Assembly: GCF_047470865.1 (NCBI RefSeq)
Contig: NZ_JAZDRH010000028.1
Coordinates: 1-42,557, forward strand
Origin: JAZDRH01 sp047470865
GTDB taxonomy: Bacteria > Pseudomonadota > Gammaproteobacteria > Pseudomonadales > Pseudomonadaceae
Length of the DNA stretch: 42,557 bases
Reading direction: 5' to 3'
In this document: positions 8,314 through 17,880 of the stretch, one piece after another
Numbering within the stretch: position 1 is the first letter of the stretch
How the letters are laid out: each line of letters starts with the position of its first letter
Notes under the pieces: generated by a model
What the model was told of the DNA's origin: nothing
Seen by the model: only the letters and a program-made list of their open reading frames with translations
Databases searched by the model: none
Made by a program: the position numbers and the translations under genes

Positions 8314-8340
8314 AAAAAAGGGTAGCCGCAGCTACCCTTT
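8314..8340 (-). terminator. intrinsic terminator of the atp operon
   Basis: On the minus strand a 7-bp GC-rich stem, GGGTAGC and GCTACCC (8320-8326 and 8331-8337), with a 4-nt loop is followed by six T residues. It lies about 26 bp after the atpC stop. Confidence 0.88.
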
Positions 8341-8366
8341 CATCTATCACTGAAGCTCATAATAAA

Positions 8367-8792
8367 TTAACGCTTTCTTTTATCGCGTAATTCATTAACT
8401 GTACGAATCTGAGCAGTTGCTTCAGCTAAACGGATCGCGGCTGCTTTGTAATCAAAGTCTGCACTTTGGTTACTCATCGCACGCTCCGCTTCTTGTTTCG
8501 CCGCTAAAATAGCAGCTTCGTCTAAATCATTAGCACGAATAGCTGTATCAGCAAGCACTTTTACCAGTGTTGGCTGTACTTCGATGAAACCACCAGAGAT
8601 ATAAAACATCTCTTCGGCACCACCCTCTTTGATCACACGTACAGGACCTGGATCAATGCTTGAAAGTAGCGGCGTGTGGCCCGGCAGGATACCTAAATCA
8701 CCCATGCTGCCATGAGCAACGACCATCTCTACCTCACCGGAGAACAGCGCTTCTTCTGCGCTTACGATATCGCAGTGTACTGTCTTGGCCAT
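8367..8792 (-). CDS. atpC: ATP synthase F1 epsilon subunit
   Basis: A 141-residue epsilon subunit of the F1 stalk. The N-terminal beta-sandwich includes the GDLGILPGHTPLL segment (residues about 31-43), and a C-terminal helical hairpin runs from about 88 to 135. It couples rotation to the catalytic head and can inhibit hydrolysis. It is the last gene of the atp operon, followed by the terminator. Confidence 0.97.
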   Translation of the reverse strand: MAKTVHCDIVSAEEALFSGEVEMVVAHGSMGDLGILPGHTPLLSSIDPGPVRVIKEGGAEEMFYISGGFIEVQPTLVKVLADTAIRANDLDEAAILAAKQEAERAMSNQSADFDYKAAAIRLAEATAQIRTVNELRDKRKR

Positions 8793-8851
8793 AGTAATCG
8801 CCTCGTTTAGGGTAAGACGACCTAGGCCGTCTTACCTTGCATCAATCTAAA

Positions 8852-10228
8852 TTATAGATTTTTTGCTTTTTCGATTGCTTCTTCGATAGAACCAACCATG
8901 TAGAACGCTTGTTCTGGTAATTCGTCATATTCACCCGCTAGGATGCCTTTGAACGCACGGATAGTGTCTTTCAAAGGAACGTATTTACCAGGCGCACCAG
9001 TGAACACTTCTGCCACGAAGAATGGTTGTGACAAGAAACGTTGGATTTTACGTGCACGTGCTACAAGTTGTTTATCGCTTTCAGACAACTCGTCCATACC
9101 AAGAATAGCAATAATATCTTTCAGCTCTTTGTAGCGCTGAAGAACAAATTGTACTTGGCGTGCTGTTTGGTAATGTTCATCACCAATCACTAGCGGATCA
9201 AGTTGACGTGAAGTTGAGTCTAGCGGATCAATCGCTGGGTAAATACCAAGCGATGCGATATCACGAGACAATACAACTGTGGCGTCCAAGTGAGCAAAGG
9301 TAGTCGCTGGAGACGGGTCAGTTAAGTCGTCCGCAGGTACATATACGGCTTGGATAGAAGTAATAGAGCCTTTCTTGGTAGAAGTAATACGCTCTTGTAG
9401 AACACCCATTTCTTCTGCCAGTGTTGGCTGGTAACCTACTGCTGATGGCATACGACCTAGCAGTGCAGATACTTCTGTACCGGCTAGTGTGTAACGGTAA
9501 ATGTTGTCAATAAACAACAGTACGTCACGGCCTTCGTCACGGAATTTCTCAGCCATGGTCAAACCAGTCAAGGCAACACGTAAACGGTTTCCTGGTGGCT
9601 CGTTCATTTGGCCGTATACTAGTGCCACTTTATCTAGTACGTTTGAGTCTTTCATTTCGTGGTAGAAGTCGTTACCTTCACGAGTACGCTCACCTACACC
9701 AGCAAACACAGAGAAACCACTGTGCTCAATAGCGATGTTACGGATAAGCTCCATCATGTTTACGGTTTTACCAACACCCGCACCACCGAATAGACCTACT
9801 TTACCGCCTTTTGAGAATGGGCAAACAAGGTCAATTACCTTAATACCTGTCTCTAAAAGATCGCTACCACCTGCTTGTTCAGCATAAGATGGCGCTTCAC
9901 GGTGAATACCCCAACGCTCTTCTTCGCCAATAGGGCCCGCTTCGTCGATTGGGTTACCTAGTACGTCCATGATACGACCTAGGGTTTTAACGCCCACAGG
10001 TACAGTGATTGGACCATTAGTGTTAGTAACTTCTAAGCCACGTTTTAAACCACCAGTTGAGCCCATGGCGATAGTACGTACTACGCCATCACCCAACTGT
10101 TGTTGCACTTCAAGTACAGTCTCAACGCCCTGAACATTCAGTGCGTCATATACATTCGGTACCTTGTCGCGTGGAAATTCCACGTCGATAACGGCGCCGA
10201 TGATTTGAACGATACGTCCGCTACTCAT
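8852..10228 (-). CDS. atpD: ATP synthase F1 beta subunit
   Basis: A 458-residue catalytic subunit. The Walker A motif GGAGVGKT is at 148-155, the DNIYRYT Walker B segment follows, and the DELSESD loop (equivalent to DELSEED) is at about 380. Each beta subunit holds a catalytic nucleotide site on the cytoplasmic F1 head. The length and motifs are normal for a gammaproteobacterium. Confidence 0.99.
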   Translation of the reverse strand: MSSGRIVQIIGAVIDVEFPRDKVPNVYDALNVQGVETVLEVQQQLGDGVVRTIAMGSTGGLKRGLEVTNTNGPITVPVGVKTLGRIMDVLGNPIDEAGPIGEEERWGIHREAPSYAEQAGGSDLLETGIKVIDLVCPFSKGGKVGLFGGAGVGKTVNMMELIRNIAIEHSGFSVFAGVGERTREGNDFYHEMKDSNVLDKVALVYGQMNEPPGNRLRVALTGLTMAEKFRDEGRDVLLFIDNIYRYTLAGTEVSALLGRMPSAVGYQPTLAEEMGVLQERITSTKKGSITSIQAVYVPADDLTDPSPATTFAHLDATVVLSRDIASLGIYPAIDPLDSTSRQLDPLVIGDEHYQTARQVQFVLQRYKELKDIIAILGMDELSESDKQLVARARKIQRFLSQPFFVAEVFTGAPGKYVPLKDTIRAFKGILAGEYDELPEQAFYMVGSIEEAIEKAKNL

Positions 10229-10257
10229 ATCTGGTTCCTCTGAATATTTGAACCGTT

Positions 10258-11124
10258 CTAAACCGCGGCAGCGCCGCCGACGATTTCTGAAATTTCTTGC
10301 GTAATTGCTGCTTGGCGGGCTTTGTTGTAAACCAGTTGTAGGTTATCAATAAGCTCGCCTGCGTTATCGGTCGCATTTTTCATGGCGATCATTCGCGCAG
10401 CTTGCTCACAAGCGTTATTTTCAATCACAGCTTGATACACTTGAGACTCTAAGTACCTTTTAATTAACGCATCCAATAAATGCTGCGCGTCAGGTTCGTA
10501 GATGTAATCCCAAGATGCACCTTTGGCTTGTTCTAAATCGTCTGTGGCAGCTAAAGGTACTAACTGATCAATGTTCGGCTTTTGCGTCATTGAGTTAATA
10601 AACTTATTAGATACCAAGTACACGCGATCTAGACGACCTTCAACGAAAGACTTCAGCATCACTTTAACGCTACCAACAAGTTGGTTCAGTGATGGCTCTT
10701 CGCCAAGGTTGCTAACAGCTGCAACGATATTTCCGCCCAAGCTACGGAAGAAGCTAGCACCTTTGCTACCAATCATACATAGATCAATCTCTACGTCCTG
10801 ATCGTGCCACTCCGTCATATTTTTAATCAGGGCCTTGAACAGGTTAAAGTTCAGGCCGCCGCAAAGACCACGGTCAGTAGATACTACAATGTAGCCTACA
10901 CGTTTGACCGGACGATCAACCATGAGAACATGCTTATATTCAGCATTGGCTTGTGCCAAGTGACCAATCACTTGACGGATATGCTGAGCATAAGGGCGAC
11001 CAGCAGCCATGCGCATTTGTGCTTTGCGCATCTTACTAACCGCAACTTTCTCCATGGCGCTGGTGATCTTTTGCGTGCTTTTGATGCTCGCAATTTTACC
11101 GCGAATCTCTTTTGCGCCTGCCAT
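10258..11124 (-). CDS. atpG: ATP synthase F1 gamma subunit
   Basis: A 288-residue central stalk subunit. The N-terminal helix starts MAGAKEIRGKIASIKSTQKI, the usual gamma signature, and the matching C-terminal helix ends in a run containing ITQEISEIVGGA. The Rossmann-like middle carries STDRGLCGGLN. It rotates inside the alpha3-beta3 ring. Confidence 0.98.
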   Translation of the reverse strand: MAGAKEIRGKIASIKSTQKITSAMEKVAVSKMRKAQMRMAAGRPYAQHIRQVIGHLAQANAEYKHVLMVDRPVKRVGYIVVSTDRGLCGGLNFNLFKALIKNMTEWHDQDVEIDLCMIGSKGASFFRSLGGNIVAAVSNLGEEPSLNQLVGSVKVMLKSFVEGRLDRVYLVSNKFINSMTQKPNIDQLVPLAATDDLEQAKGASWDYIYEPDAQHLLDALIKRYLESQVYQAVIENNACEQAARMIAMKNATDNAGELIDNLQLVYNKARQAAITQEISEIVGGAAAV

Positions 11125-11177
11125 TTCACACCCTATCAGGTTAGCATGCGGGAGTTAAAATAACTCCCGCACTCGAC

Positions 11178-12722
11178 TTACCAGCTCTGAGTAGCCTTGA
11201 ACTTCTCGATGCCTGCTTTAATGCCAGCGTCGATTTCGTCGTTAAAGTCACCCTTCACGTTGATTTTTGCTACTAATTCAGCGCAATCACGTTTGAAGAA
11301 TGCCAATAGGCCAGCCTCAAAAGCACCTATTTTTTCTACAGCAACGTCAGCTAAGAAGCCACGTTCTGCTGCGTAAAGTACAATCGCCATATCAGCGACA
11401 GACATAGGAGCATATTGCTTTTGCTTCATCAGCTCAGTTACGCGCTGACCATGCTCAAGCTGCTTACGAGTTGCTTCGTCCAGATCAGATGCGAATTGGG
11501 CGAATGCTGCCAATTCACGATATTGCGCCAACGCAGTACGGATACCGCCTGACAGTTTTTTGATCACTTTGGTCTGTGCTGCGCCACCTACACGAGATAC
11601 CGAAATACCAGCGTTAACCGCTGGACGGATACCTGAGTTGAACATAGCAGACTCTAGGAAGATCTGGCCGTCAGTAATAGAAATTACGTTGGTTGGAACG
11701 AATGCAGAAACGTCACCGGCTTGGGTTTCAATGATAGGTAATGCAGTTAAAGAACCTGTTTTACCTTTCACTTCACCCTTAGTGAAGTTCTCTACGTAGT
11801 CCGCCGATACACGTGCTGCACGCTCCAATAAACGGCTGTGGAGGTAGAACACGTCACCTGGATAAGCTTCACGTCCAGGCGGACGACGTAGTAATAGAGA
11901 AATTTGACGATAAGCTACCGCTTGTTTAGATAAGTCATCATAAACAATCAGTGCATCTTCGCCGCGATCACGGAAATACTCGCCCATAGTACAACCAGAG
12001 TATGGTGCTAAGTATTGTAGTGCTGCTGATTCAGAAGCACTTGCCACCACAACAATAGTGTTAGCTAGAGCACCGGCTTCTTCTAATTTGCGCACAACGT
12101 TAGCAATGGTAGATTGTTTCTGACCAATAGCTACATATACGCAACGAATGCCGCTGTCTTTTTGGTTGATGATGGCATCAACTGCTAATGCTGTTTTACC
12201 AATCTGACGGTCGCCAATAATCAACTCACGCTGACCACGACCAACTGGAATCATTGCATCGACAGATTTATAACCTGTTTGAACAGGTTGATCTACCGAT
12301 TGACGCCAAATCACACCCGGAGCAACCTTTTCAACTGCATCAGTTAATTTTGCTTCGATTGGGCCTTTACCATCAATTGGATTACCTAAAGCATCAACCA
12401 CACGACCTAGAAGTTCTGGACCTACTGGAACTTCAAGAATGCGGCCAGTGCATTTTGCACTCATGCCTTCGGTTAAACCTAAGTAGCTACCTAAGATTAC
12501 TGCACCTACAGAGTCACGCTCTAAGTTAAGTGCTAAACCATAAATGCCACCAGGGAATTCAATCATTTCACCGTACATCACGTCTGTTAGGCCGTGGATA
12601 CGTACGATACCGTCAGACAAGCTAACGATAGTGCCCTCATTACGGGCTTGCGCAGATACATCAAGCTTTGCAATACGTTGCTTGATGATCTCGCTAATTT
12701 CGGAAGGATTCAGTTGCTGCAT
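11178..12722 (-). CDS. atpA: ATP synthase F1 alpha subunit
   Basis: A 514-residue regulatory nucleotide-binding subunit. It has a Walker A motif GDRQIGKT at 170-177, an IYDDLSKQA segment, and the arginine-finger signature SVSRVGGAAQ. The start has AGGG about 9 nt upstream. It forms the F1 hexamer with beta. Confidence 0.99.
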   Translation of the reverse strand: MQQLNPSEISEIIKQRIAKLDVSAQARNEGTIVSLSDGIVRIHGLTDVMYGEMIEFPGGIYGLALNLERDSVGAVILGSYLGLTEGMSAKCTGRILEVPVGPELLGRVVDALGNPIDGKGPIEAKLTDAVEKVAPGVIWRQSVDQPVQTGYKSVDAMIPVGRGQRELIIGDRQIGKTALAVDAIINQKDSGIRCVYVAIGQKQSTIANVVRKLEEAGALANTIVVVASASESAALQYLAPYSGCTMGEYFRDRGEDALIVYDDLSKQAVAYRQISLLLRRPPGREAYPGDVFYLHSRLLERAARVSADYVENFTKGEVKGKTGSLTALPIIETQAGDVSAFVPTNVISITDGQIFLESAMFNSGIRPAVNAGISVSRVGGAAQTKVIKKLSGGIRTALAQYRELAAFAQFASDLDEATRKQLEHGQRVTELMKQKQYAPMSVADMAIVLYAAERGFLADVAVEKIGAFEAGLLAFFKRDCAELVAKINVKGDFNDEIDAGIKAGIEKFKATQSW

Positions 12723-12737
12723 GCCATGTCCCTCAAA

Positions 12738-13274
12738 TCAGGATTTCAACGCTTCGGCTAACTTATCAAGTTTGCCGCGGACCGAGCCGTCAATTACTAA
12801 GTCACCGGCGCGAATTACTAAACCACCCAGAAGGGCTTTATTAACACTCGCTTGCGGGATGACGGTGCGATCTAGCCGCTTGGATAGGGCGGCAGCCAAT
12901 GTTTGGAGTTGCTCTGCACTTAACTCAAAAGCAGACTGCACTTCGACTACTTGTGTACGATCAGCTTCTTCTTTCATTTCAAAGAAAGCTTCGTAAACAG
13001 CCGGCAATATTGCCAGACGATCATTTTCGCCGAGTACGTGAAGAAAGTTGACAAAGTCTTTATTGTCAGCTGCTTCACTCAATTGAGCTAGGAGCGCTAC
13101 TTTTTGCTCGCTGCTTAACTCTGGATTTCCAAGCTGCTCAAGTACTACTGTGTCTTCAACAGCAGATGCTGTTAAAGCCAATAAAGCAGTCCAAGCATCC
13201 GCTTGTCCAGCACCAGCAGCAAACTCGTAAGCGGCTTTAGCGTAAGGCCGAGCGAGCGTAATTGTATTGAGCAT
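12738..13274 (-). CDS. atpH: ATP synthase F1 delta subunit
   Basis: A 178-residue peripheral stalk subunit that links F1 to the b subunits. The start ITLARPYAKAAYEFA and the C-terminal KALLGGLVIRAGDLVIDGSV signature are typical of the delta/OSCP family. The GAGG ribosome site is upstream of the ATG. It lies between atpF and atpA in the standard order. Confidence 0.97.
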   Translation of the reverse strand: MLNTITLARPYAKAAYEFAAGAGQADAWTALLALTASAVEDTVVLEQLGNPELSSEQKVALLAQLSEAADNKDFVNFLHVLGENDRLAILPAVYEAFFEMKEEADRTQVVEVQSAFELSAEQLQTLAAALSKRLDRTVIPQASVNKALLGGLVIRAGDLVIDGSVRGKLDKLAEALKS

Positions 13275-13286
13275 CGCTAGCCTCGC

Positions 13287-13757
13287 TTAAAGTTGAGCGG
13301 CCAATTTCTCGACCATTTGATTGTGCGCTTGAGCGTCAATTGACGTTTCAAGAATTTTCTCAGCACCTGTAATAGCTAATACAGCTACCTGTGAGCGAAG
13401 TTCTTCTTTAGCACGGCTAATTTCAAGATCAATTTCTGTCTTGGCACTAGCAATCAAACGTTCACCTTCAGCACGAGCCTGTTGTTTTGCTTCTTCAACA
13501 ATTTCGTTTGCTGTCTTGTTCGCTTTTTCGAGAATCTCAGAAGCGGTTTGCTTTGTTTCACGCAACAATTTTTCAGCGTCTGCTTGAGCTTCTTGCAAAG
13601 CTTTTTCAGCGCGCCCCGCTGCGTCTAAACCTTCTGTGATTTTTTTCTGGCGAGCTTCCATGGCACCCGTAATTGGAGGCCATACAAACTTCATACAAAA
13701 CCAGACGAAAATAGCGAACGCAATTAATTGACCGATAATGGTCGCATTCATATTCAC
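13287..13757 (-). CDS. atpF: ATP synthase F0 b subunit
   Basis: A 156-residue b subunit: one N-terminal membrane helix (about 5-25, with FVWFCMKFVWPPI) and a long charged coiled coil that forms the outer stalk. The start is a GTG at 13755-13757 with GAGGTG 7 nt upstream; the protein then begins MNMNATIIGQ, which matches the usual pseudomonad start. An ATG two codons later is possible but is 13 nt from that site. Confidence 0.97.
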   Translation of the reverse strand: MNMNATIIGQLIAFAIFVWFCMKFVWPPITGAMEARQKKITEGLDAAGRAEKALQEAQADAEKLLRETKQTASEILEKANKTANEIVEEAKQQARAEGERLIASAKTEIDLEISRAKEELRSQVAVLAITGAEKILETSIDAQAHNQMVEKLAAQL

Positions 13758-13838
13758 TACGCGTCACCTCATGCCATTTCGTTGTTTGTTAAGAAAGGTA
13801 AAACGGCAAGCAATGCCTGCCGCTTTAGGATTCTTTAA

Positions 13839-14075
13839 TTAACCCGCAACAACGAAAATTAGGTACATCGCGATACCAACACCAATCATAGGCACAGCAT
13901 CAAGTAAACCAGCCATGATGAAGGTTTTGGTTTGTAATTGTGGAGCTAACTCAGGTTGACGAGCTGTAGACTCTAACAATTTACCGCCTAGTAAAGCGAA
14001 GCCAATACCAGTAGCTAATGCAGCTAGACCGATAATGATGGCAGCAGCGATGATTGCGATTTGCGCGATTTCCAT
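13839..14075 (-). CDS. atpE: ATP synthase F0 c subunit
   Basis: A 78-residue proteolipid with two membrane helices joined by a polar ARQPE loop (38-42). The ion-binding carboxylate is Asp59 in AGLLDAVPMIGVG. The glutamine and glutamate residues expected for a sodium-type ring are not seen, so proton coupling is inferred. At 78 residues it is close to E. coli AtpE and shorter than the 85-residue form I recall in Pseudomonas. Confidence 0.97.
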   Translation of the reverse strand: MEIAQIAIIAAAIIIGLAALATGIGFALLGGKLLESTARQPELAPQLQTKTFIMAGLLDAVPMIGVGIAMYLIFVVAG

Positions 14076-14144
14076 AGGTACTCCTAGAGTTTTTTAAGTG
14101 GTTAAGTAAAGCAGTTAGTTATTTCGATTAACGCGCGCTATGCG

Positions 14145-14960
14145 TCAATGGGTTTCGTGGGCTGCGCTCAGGTAAACGATCGTCAACACCATGAAAATAA
14201 AGGCCTGTAATGGGATTACCAAGATATGGAAAATTGCCCAAGGCCCATAAAGCGCCCACTGTGCGTATAACGGCAGTAGCGCAATTAGGATAAACACAAC
14301 TTCACCAGCGTACATGTTACCAAACAGACGCAACGCAAGGCTTAGTGGTTTAGTTAATAGTCCTAAAATCTCTAAAAACAAGTTAAATGGAATCAGCGCC
14401 CAATGAGTAAACGGCGTGAATGAGAGTTCCTTAATGAAACCACCTGCACCTTTAACTTTAAAGCTGTAGAAAATAATCAAGAAGAATACGCCAATAGACA
14501 AACCAAAAGTGGCATTTGGGTCTGCTGTTGGTACGTATTTAAAGGCTGGAAGCCCCGCATAGTGAGCAACGGCTGGAATAAAGTCGACAGGGATCCACTT
14601 TAAGCTGTTCATCAACAACACCCAAACAAAAATAGTTAGCGCCAATGGTGCGATAACTTTACTTTTGCCATGGAAAGTGTCTTTAACCATGTTCTGTACG
14701 AATTCAACGGTTACTTCAACGAAGTTAGCTAAACCAGTTGGTACACCTGCATTAGCACGCTTTGCTACACGACGGAACAAAAACAAAAACACCAAGCCCA
14801 TCAACAAGGACATTGCCATAGTGTCTACGTTAATTGACCAAAAACCCATTTGCTGAGCTTCTGTAGCATTTTGGGCAAAGCCCCAAGTACCATCAGTCTT
14901 CTGACCATAGGTCAGATTCGTTAAGTGATGCTTAATATATTCAACAGGTGTATCAGCCAT
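14145..14960 (-). CDS. atpB: ATP synthase F0 a subunit
   Basis: A 271-residue integral membrane subunit that provides the proton half-channels next to the c ring. The essential arginine lies in LSLALRLFGNMYAGE, and a conserved PLQAFIFMVLTIVYL segment forms the last helix. It follows atpI and precedes atpE in the standard order. Confidence 0.98.
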   Translation of the reverse strand: MADTPVEYIKHHLTNLTYGQKTDGTWGFAQNATEAQQMGFWSINVDTMAMSLLMGLVFLFLFRRVAKRANAGVPTGLANFVEVTVEFVQNMVKDTFHGKSKVIAPLALTIFVWVLLMNSLKWIPVDFIPAVAHYAGLPAFKYVPTADPNATFGLSIGVFFLIIFYSFKVKGAGGFIKELSFTPFTHWALIPFNLFLEILGLLTKPLSLALRLFGNMYAGEVVFILIALLPLYAQWALYGPWAIFHILVIPLQAFIFMVLTIVYLSAAHETH

Positions 14961-14982
14961 AAACGCCTCAAGTGCCTAATGC

Positions 14983-15372
14983 TTAGAAAGCTTTCATCAA
15001 AAGAAGTGATGCAGCTGCACTCATTTGTACTGCTACAAACACCGTAAATACCGCTAAGATATCTAACGGTTTCACTCCTATAAACAACACCGCAAAAAAC
15101 GCTGCTGTAAGAATCATTTTTCCTACTTCGCCCGCCCAAAAAGACTGCAAAATAGAGTGTATTGAACGCGCACCATAATAACGAAAGGCTTTAAAACTAA
15201 AAAACGCGTTTGGCACTAAAGCCGTCAGCCCTCCCAATAAGGCTGAATATCCAGCAACAGAACCTCGGGCTAGTAAAAAAACCAACCCTAGCAGACAAAC
15301 TATTGCCGCTTGAAATAGCAAAACTTTAAATACAGCTAAACGGTAAAAAGGTACTTTGTTTCTACTGGTCAT
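14983..15372 (-). CDS. atpI: ATP synthase accessory protein I
   Basis: A 129-residue protein with four predicted membrane helices and the GYSALLGGLTALVPNAFF signature of the AtpI family. AtpI helps c-ring assembly and magnesium uptake but is not part of the finished enzyme. It is the first gene of the atp operon. Confidence 0.92.
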   Translation of the reverse strand: MTSRNKVPFYRLAVFKVLLFQAAIVCLLGLVFLLARGSVAGYSALLGGLTALVPNAFFSFKAFRYYGARSIHSILQSFWAGEVGKMILTAAFFAVLFIGVKPLDILAVFTVFVAVQMSAAASLLLMKAF

Positions 15373-15416
15373 GTAAAAGCACCCAATTTACTTTATTCGT
15401 TTAGTGAAGCCAATCA

Positions 15417-15445
15417 TTATACAAGGCTTGAAAAAAATAACTTTG
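15417..15445 (-). promoter_or_regulatory. candidate atp operon promoter
   Basis: On the minus strand a consensus -10 TATAAT (plus positions 15417-15422) lies 45 bp before the atpI ATG. A T-rich tract precedes it and TG sits immediately before the -10. No good -35 is visible at 17 bp, so the call rests mainly on the -10 and the position in front of the operon. Confidence 0.45.
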
Positions 15446-15470
15446 CTATTTTTGCGCGCAAGAGTATAGA

Positions 15471-15513
15471 TAGGGAAAGCGTTGCATTCAACTGCTAGCC
15501 AGCGCTTTCCCTA
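15471..15513. terminator. 11-bp inverted repeat after parB
   Basis: TAGGGAAAGCG (15471-15481) and CGCTTTCCCTA (15503-15513) form a perfect 11-bp stem with a 21-nt loop, 17 bp beyond the parB stop. The T-rich side faces the plus direction, while parB is read on the minus strand, so it may act as a transcript-end stabiliser rather than a classic intrinsic terminator. Confidence 0.45.
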
Positions 15514-15529
15514 AATTTTTCTAAAAATT

Positions 15530-16420
15530 TTAGCGGATATGCGCTAAAACACCCTGCAGTTCATCGAGATTGGTGTAATGGATAACCAATTGTCCTTTAC
15601 CTTTCTCATTATGTTTAATCTGTACATTAGCTCCTAAACGCTCAGCAAGACGCTGTTCTAGGCGTGCTATGTCAGGATCTGGCTTAGCTTTTTCAACAGG
15701 GGTTTTAGAGGCTTGCAGTTGCTTTACCAGTGCTTCAGTTTGTCGCACCGTTAGACCTTTAGCTATAATTTCCTGTACTAACTGTAATTGTTGATTTTGC
15801 TCTAGGCCTAAAAGAGCTCTAGCATGCCCCATTTCAATATCACCATGAGATAAAAACGTTTTAATTTCCTCAGGTAATTGTAATAGACGTAAAAGATTGG
15901 CTACGGCAGGACGTGACTTACCAACCGCATCAGCCACTTCTTGCTGAGTAAGTTCGAATTCTTGCTGTAAACGCTGTAGTGCGACAGCTTCTTCGATTGG
16001 GTTTAGGTCTTCACGTTGAATATTTTCGATTAGCGCCATAGCAATGGCTGCTTCATCAGGTACGTCACGTATAATAACAGGCACTTGCTCTAAACCGGCT
16101 TGTTGTGCCGCTCGCCAGCGCCGTTCGCCGGCAATAATTTCATACTTGTTGGCAGTGATAGCACGCACAATAATAGGCTGCATAATGCCTTGAGCTTTGA
16201 TGGATTTCGCTAGTTCTTCTAGCGCTTGCGGGTCCATATCGCGACGAGGCTGGTATTGGCCACGTTGTAATTTAGTAACGGGTAATTCACGTACATGGTC
16301 ATTTTCAGCTGTTGTTAGCTGTGAGCTATTTTCAGTGGTGGCTTCTTTATTTGCACCTAATTTAGCTCCATCTAATAGCGCATCAAGACCACGTCCTAAT
16401 CCACGTTTTTTTACAGCCAT
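15530..16420 (-). CDS. parB: chromosome partitioning protein ParB (CTPase clamp)
   Basis: A 296-residue ParB/Spo0J protein. The N-terminal domain has the CTP-binding box GERRWRAA (98-105) and ENIQREDLNP; the central helix-turn-helix lies at about 157-178 (LTQQEVADAVGKSRPAV); the C terminus forms the dimer domain. ParB loads on parS sites near the origin and slides as a CTP-gated clamp. No parS 16-mer was found in this window by eye. It follows parA by 9 bp. Confidence 0.96.
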   Translation of the reverse strand: MAVKKRGLGRGLDALLDGAKLGANKEATTENSSQLTTAENDHVRELPVTKLQRGQYQPRRDMDPQALEELAKSIKAQGIMQPIIVRAITANKYEIIAGERRWRAAQQAGLEQVPVIIRDVPDEAAIAMALIENIQREDLNPIEEAVALQRLQQEFELTQQEVADAVGKSRPAVANLLRLLQLPEEIKTFLSHGDIEMGHARALLGLEQNQQLQLVQEIIAKGLTVRQTEALVKQLQASKTPVEKAKPDPDIARLEQRLAERLGANVQIKHNEKGKGQLVIHYTNLDELQGVLAHIR

Positions 16421-16429
16421 GTCTTACCC

Positions 16430-17224
16430 TCAATCCTGTACTGCGGTGGTGCGCTTTTGTGCACGTTGACGTCGTGCTAGCTCTTTAGCTAGCGCTAAAT
16501 AGGCCTGAGCACCTTTTGAACTTTTATCGTATGCCAAAACAGGCATCCCAAAGCTTGGCGCTTCTGCCAAACGAATATTTCTTGGTATAACAGTATCATA
16601 GAGTTCATCAGGAAAGTGTTGTTTTAACTGCTCAGACACATCAACAGTTAAACTCATACGTGGGTCATACATAGTACGCAAAACACCTTCAATTTTTAAT
16701 TTTGGATTAACAACAGCCGCAATTTGTTGAATGCTGCCTACAAGATCCGTCAACCCCTCTAACGCATAATACTCGCATTGCATTGGAATAATGACAGAAT
16801 CAGCAGCCGCCAACGCATTTACAGTGAGCATGTTCAGTGAAGGAGGGCAGTCAATCAAGATATAATCGTAATTGTCTTTAATAGGTGCCAAGGCTTTTTC
16901 TAAACGCCGTTCTTTATTCTTAACATCCAGTAAAGCAACTTCAGCAGCCGTTAAATCACGATTAGAAGGTAATAATTGATATCCACCATGCTCAGAATAT
17001 TGCATGGCTTCAGCGACAGTACATTGATCTGTTAGCACATCATAAATAGAGTTTTCTAAGTCATGTTTATCCACAGCGCTGCCTGTAGTAGCGTTTCCCT
17101 GTGGATCAAGATCAATTAATAAAACACGTCGTTTTGTTGCCACTAAAGAGGCTGCCAAATTAACGCAGGTGGTTGTTTTACCGACTCCACCTTTTTGATT
17201 GGCGATGGCAAAAATTTTTCCCAT
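16430..17224 (-). CDS. parA: chromosome partitioning ATPase ParA (Soj)
   Basis: A 264-residue ParA-type ATPase with the deviant Walker A KGGVGKTT (11-18), the switch I-like LIDLDPQGNATTG and the Walker B-like ILIDCPPSL. It binds DNA non-specifically in its ATP dimer form and pulls ParB-parS complexes. Its chromosomal form is short and lacks an N-terminal HTH, as expected for a chromosomal Soj. It lies 5 bp after rsmG. Confidence 0.97.
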   Translation of the reverse strand: MGKIFAIANQKGGVGKTTTCVNLAASLVATKRRVLLIDLDPQGNATTGSAVDKHDLENSIYDVLTDQCTVAEAMQYSEHGGYQLLPSNRDLTAAEVALLDVKNKERRLEKALAPIKDNYDYILIDCPPSLNMLTVNALAAADSVIIPMQCEYYALEGLTDLVGSIQQIAAVVNPKLKIEGVLRTMYDPRMSLTVDVSEQLKQHFPDELYDTVIPRNIRLAEAPSFGMPVLAYDKSSKGAQAYLALAKELARRQRAQKRTTAVQD

Positions 17225-17229
17225 ATGGC

Positions 17230-17880
17230 TTATTCCTTGTGGCTATGTTGCAAAATAAGTAAATGTCGCTGTCCTTGGCAACCTGGCACTTGGAGCACAT
17301 GACAGTGTGTTAGCTGGAAATCTTCAGCTACAACTTGCAGTTCATCATCAGGATGTATGCCTTTCATCGCCAGCCATTGTGTATGCTGATCACCTAGGTG
17401 GCGTGTCCAGTTCGTAAAGTTATCCAGTGCACTAAAGGCTCTTGAGATAATACCTGTAAATGGCTGCTTAGGTACGTACTCCTCTACGCGTTTGTGGATA
17501 ACATCAACATTATCCAGACCCAGCTCAAGTTTTACCTGAGTTAAAAAACGCGTTTTTTTACCATTTGAATCTAATAAAGTGACTTTTCGCTGTGGATAGA
17601 TAATGGCCAGTGGAATGCCAGGCATACCACCGCCACTGCCTACATCGAGCAAATTATCGCCAACTTGCTGTACATGCTTTACTACGCTTAAGCTATCTAA
17701 CAAATGACGTGACACCATTTCATCGGGATCACGTACAGCTGTTAGGTTGTAGGCTTTATTCCATTTAATCAACAACGCCAAATAAGCTAAAAGCTTATCT
17801 TGCTGTGCTTGGCTTAAGCTTAAACCAAGGCTTTTTGCGCCTTGATTTAATTCACTAGCATGCTCGGCTGTGACTGTCAT
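17230..17880 (-). CDS. rsmG: 16S rRNA (guanine527-N7)-methyltransferase
   Basis: A 216-residue GidB/RsmG enzyme. The SAM site is LLDVGSGGGMPGIPLAI, and the start contains YNLTAVRDPDEMVSRHLLDSL, the family signature. It methylates G527 of 16S rRNA; loss is known to give low-level streptomycin resistance. It overlaps the mnmG stop by 4 bp (ATGA). Confidence 0.97.
   Translation of the reverse strand: MTVTAEHASELNQGAKSLGLSLSQAQQDKLLAYLALLIKWNKAYNLTAVRDPDEMVSRHLLDSLSVVKHVQQVGDNLLDVGSGGGMPGIPLAIIYPQRKVTLLDSNGKKTRFLTQVKLELGLDNVDVIHKRVEEYVPKQPFTGIISRAFSALDNFTNWTRHLGDQHTQWLAMKGIHPDDELQVVAEDFQLTHCHVLQVPGCQGQRHLLILQHSHKE

Noticed and set aside
10170..10184. Palindrome CGTGGAAATTCCACG, parS-like at first sight
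   Set aside because: The half-sites are in the reverse order compared with parS (TTCCACGTGGAA core), and it lies inside the conserved atpD coding sequence.
12544..12996. 150-codon plus-strand frame over atpA/atpH
   Set aside because: It is a shadow of two conserved genes on the minus strand.
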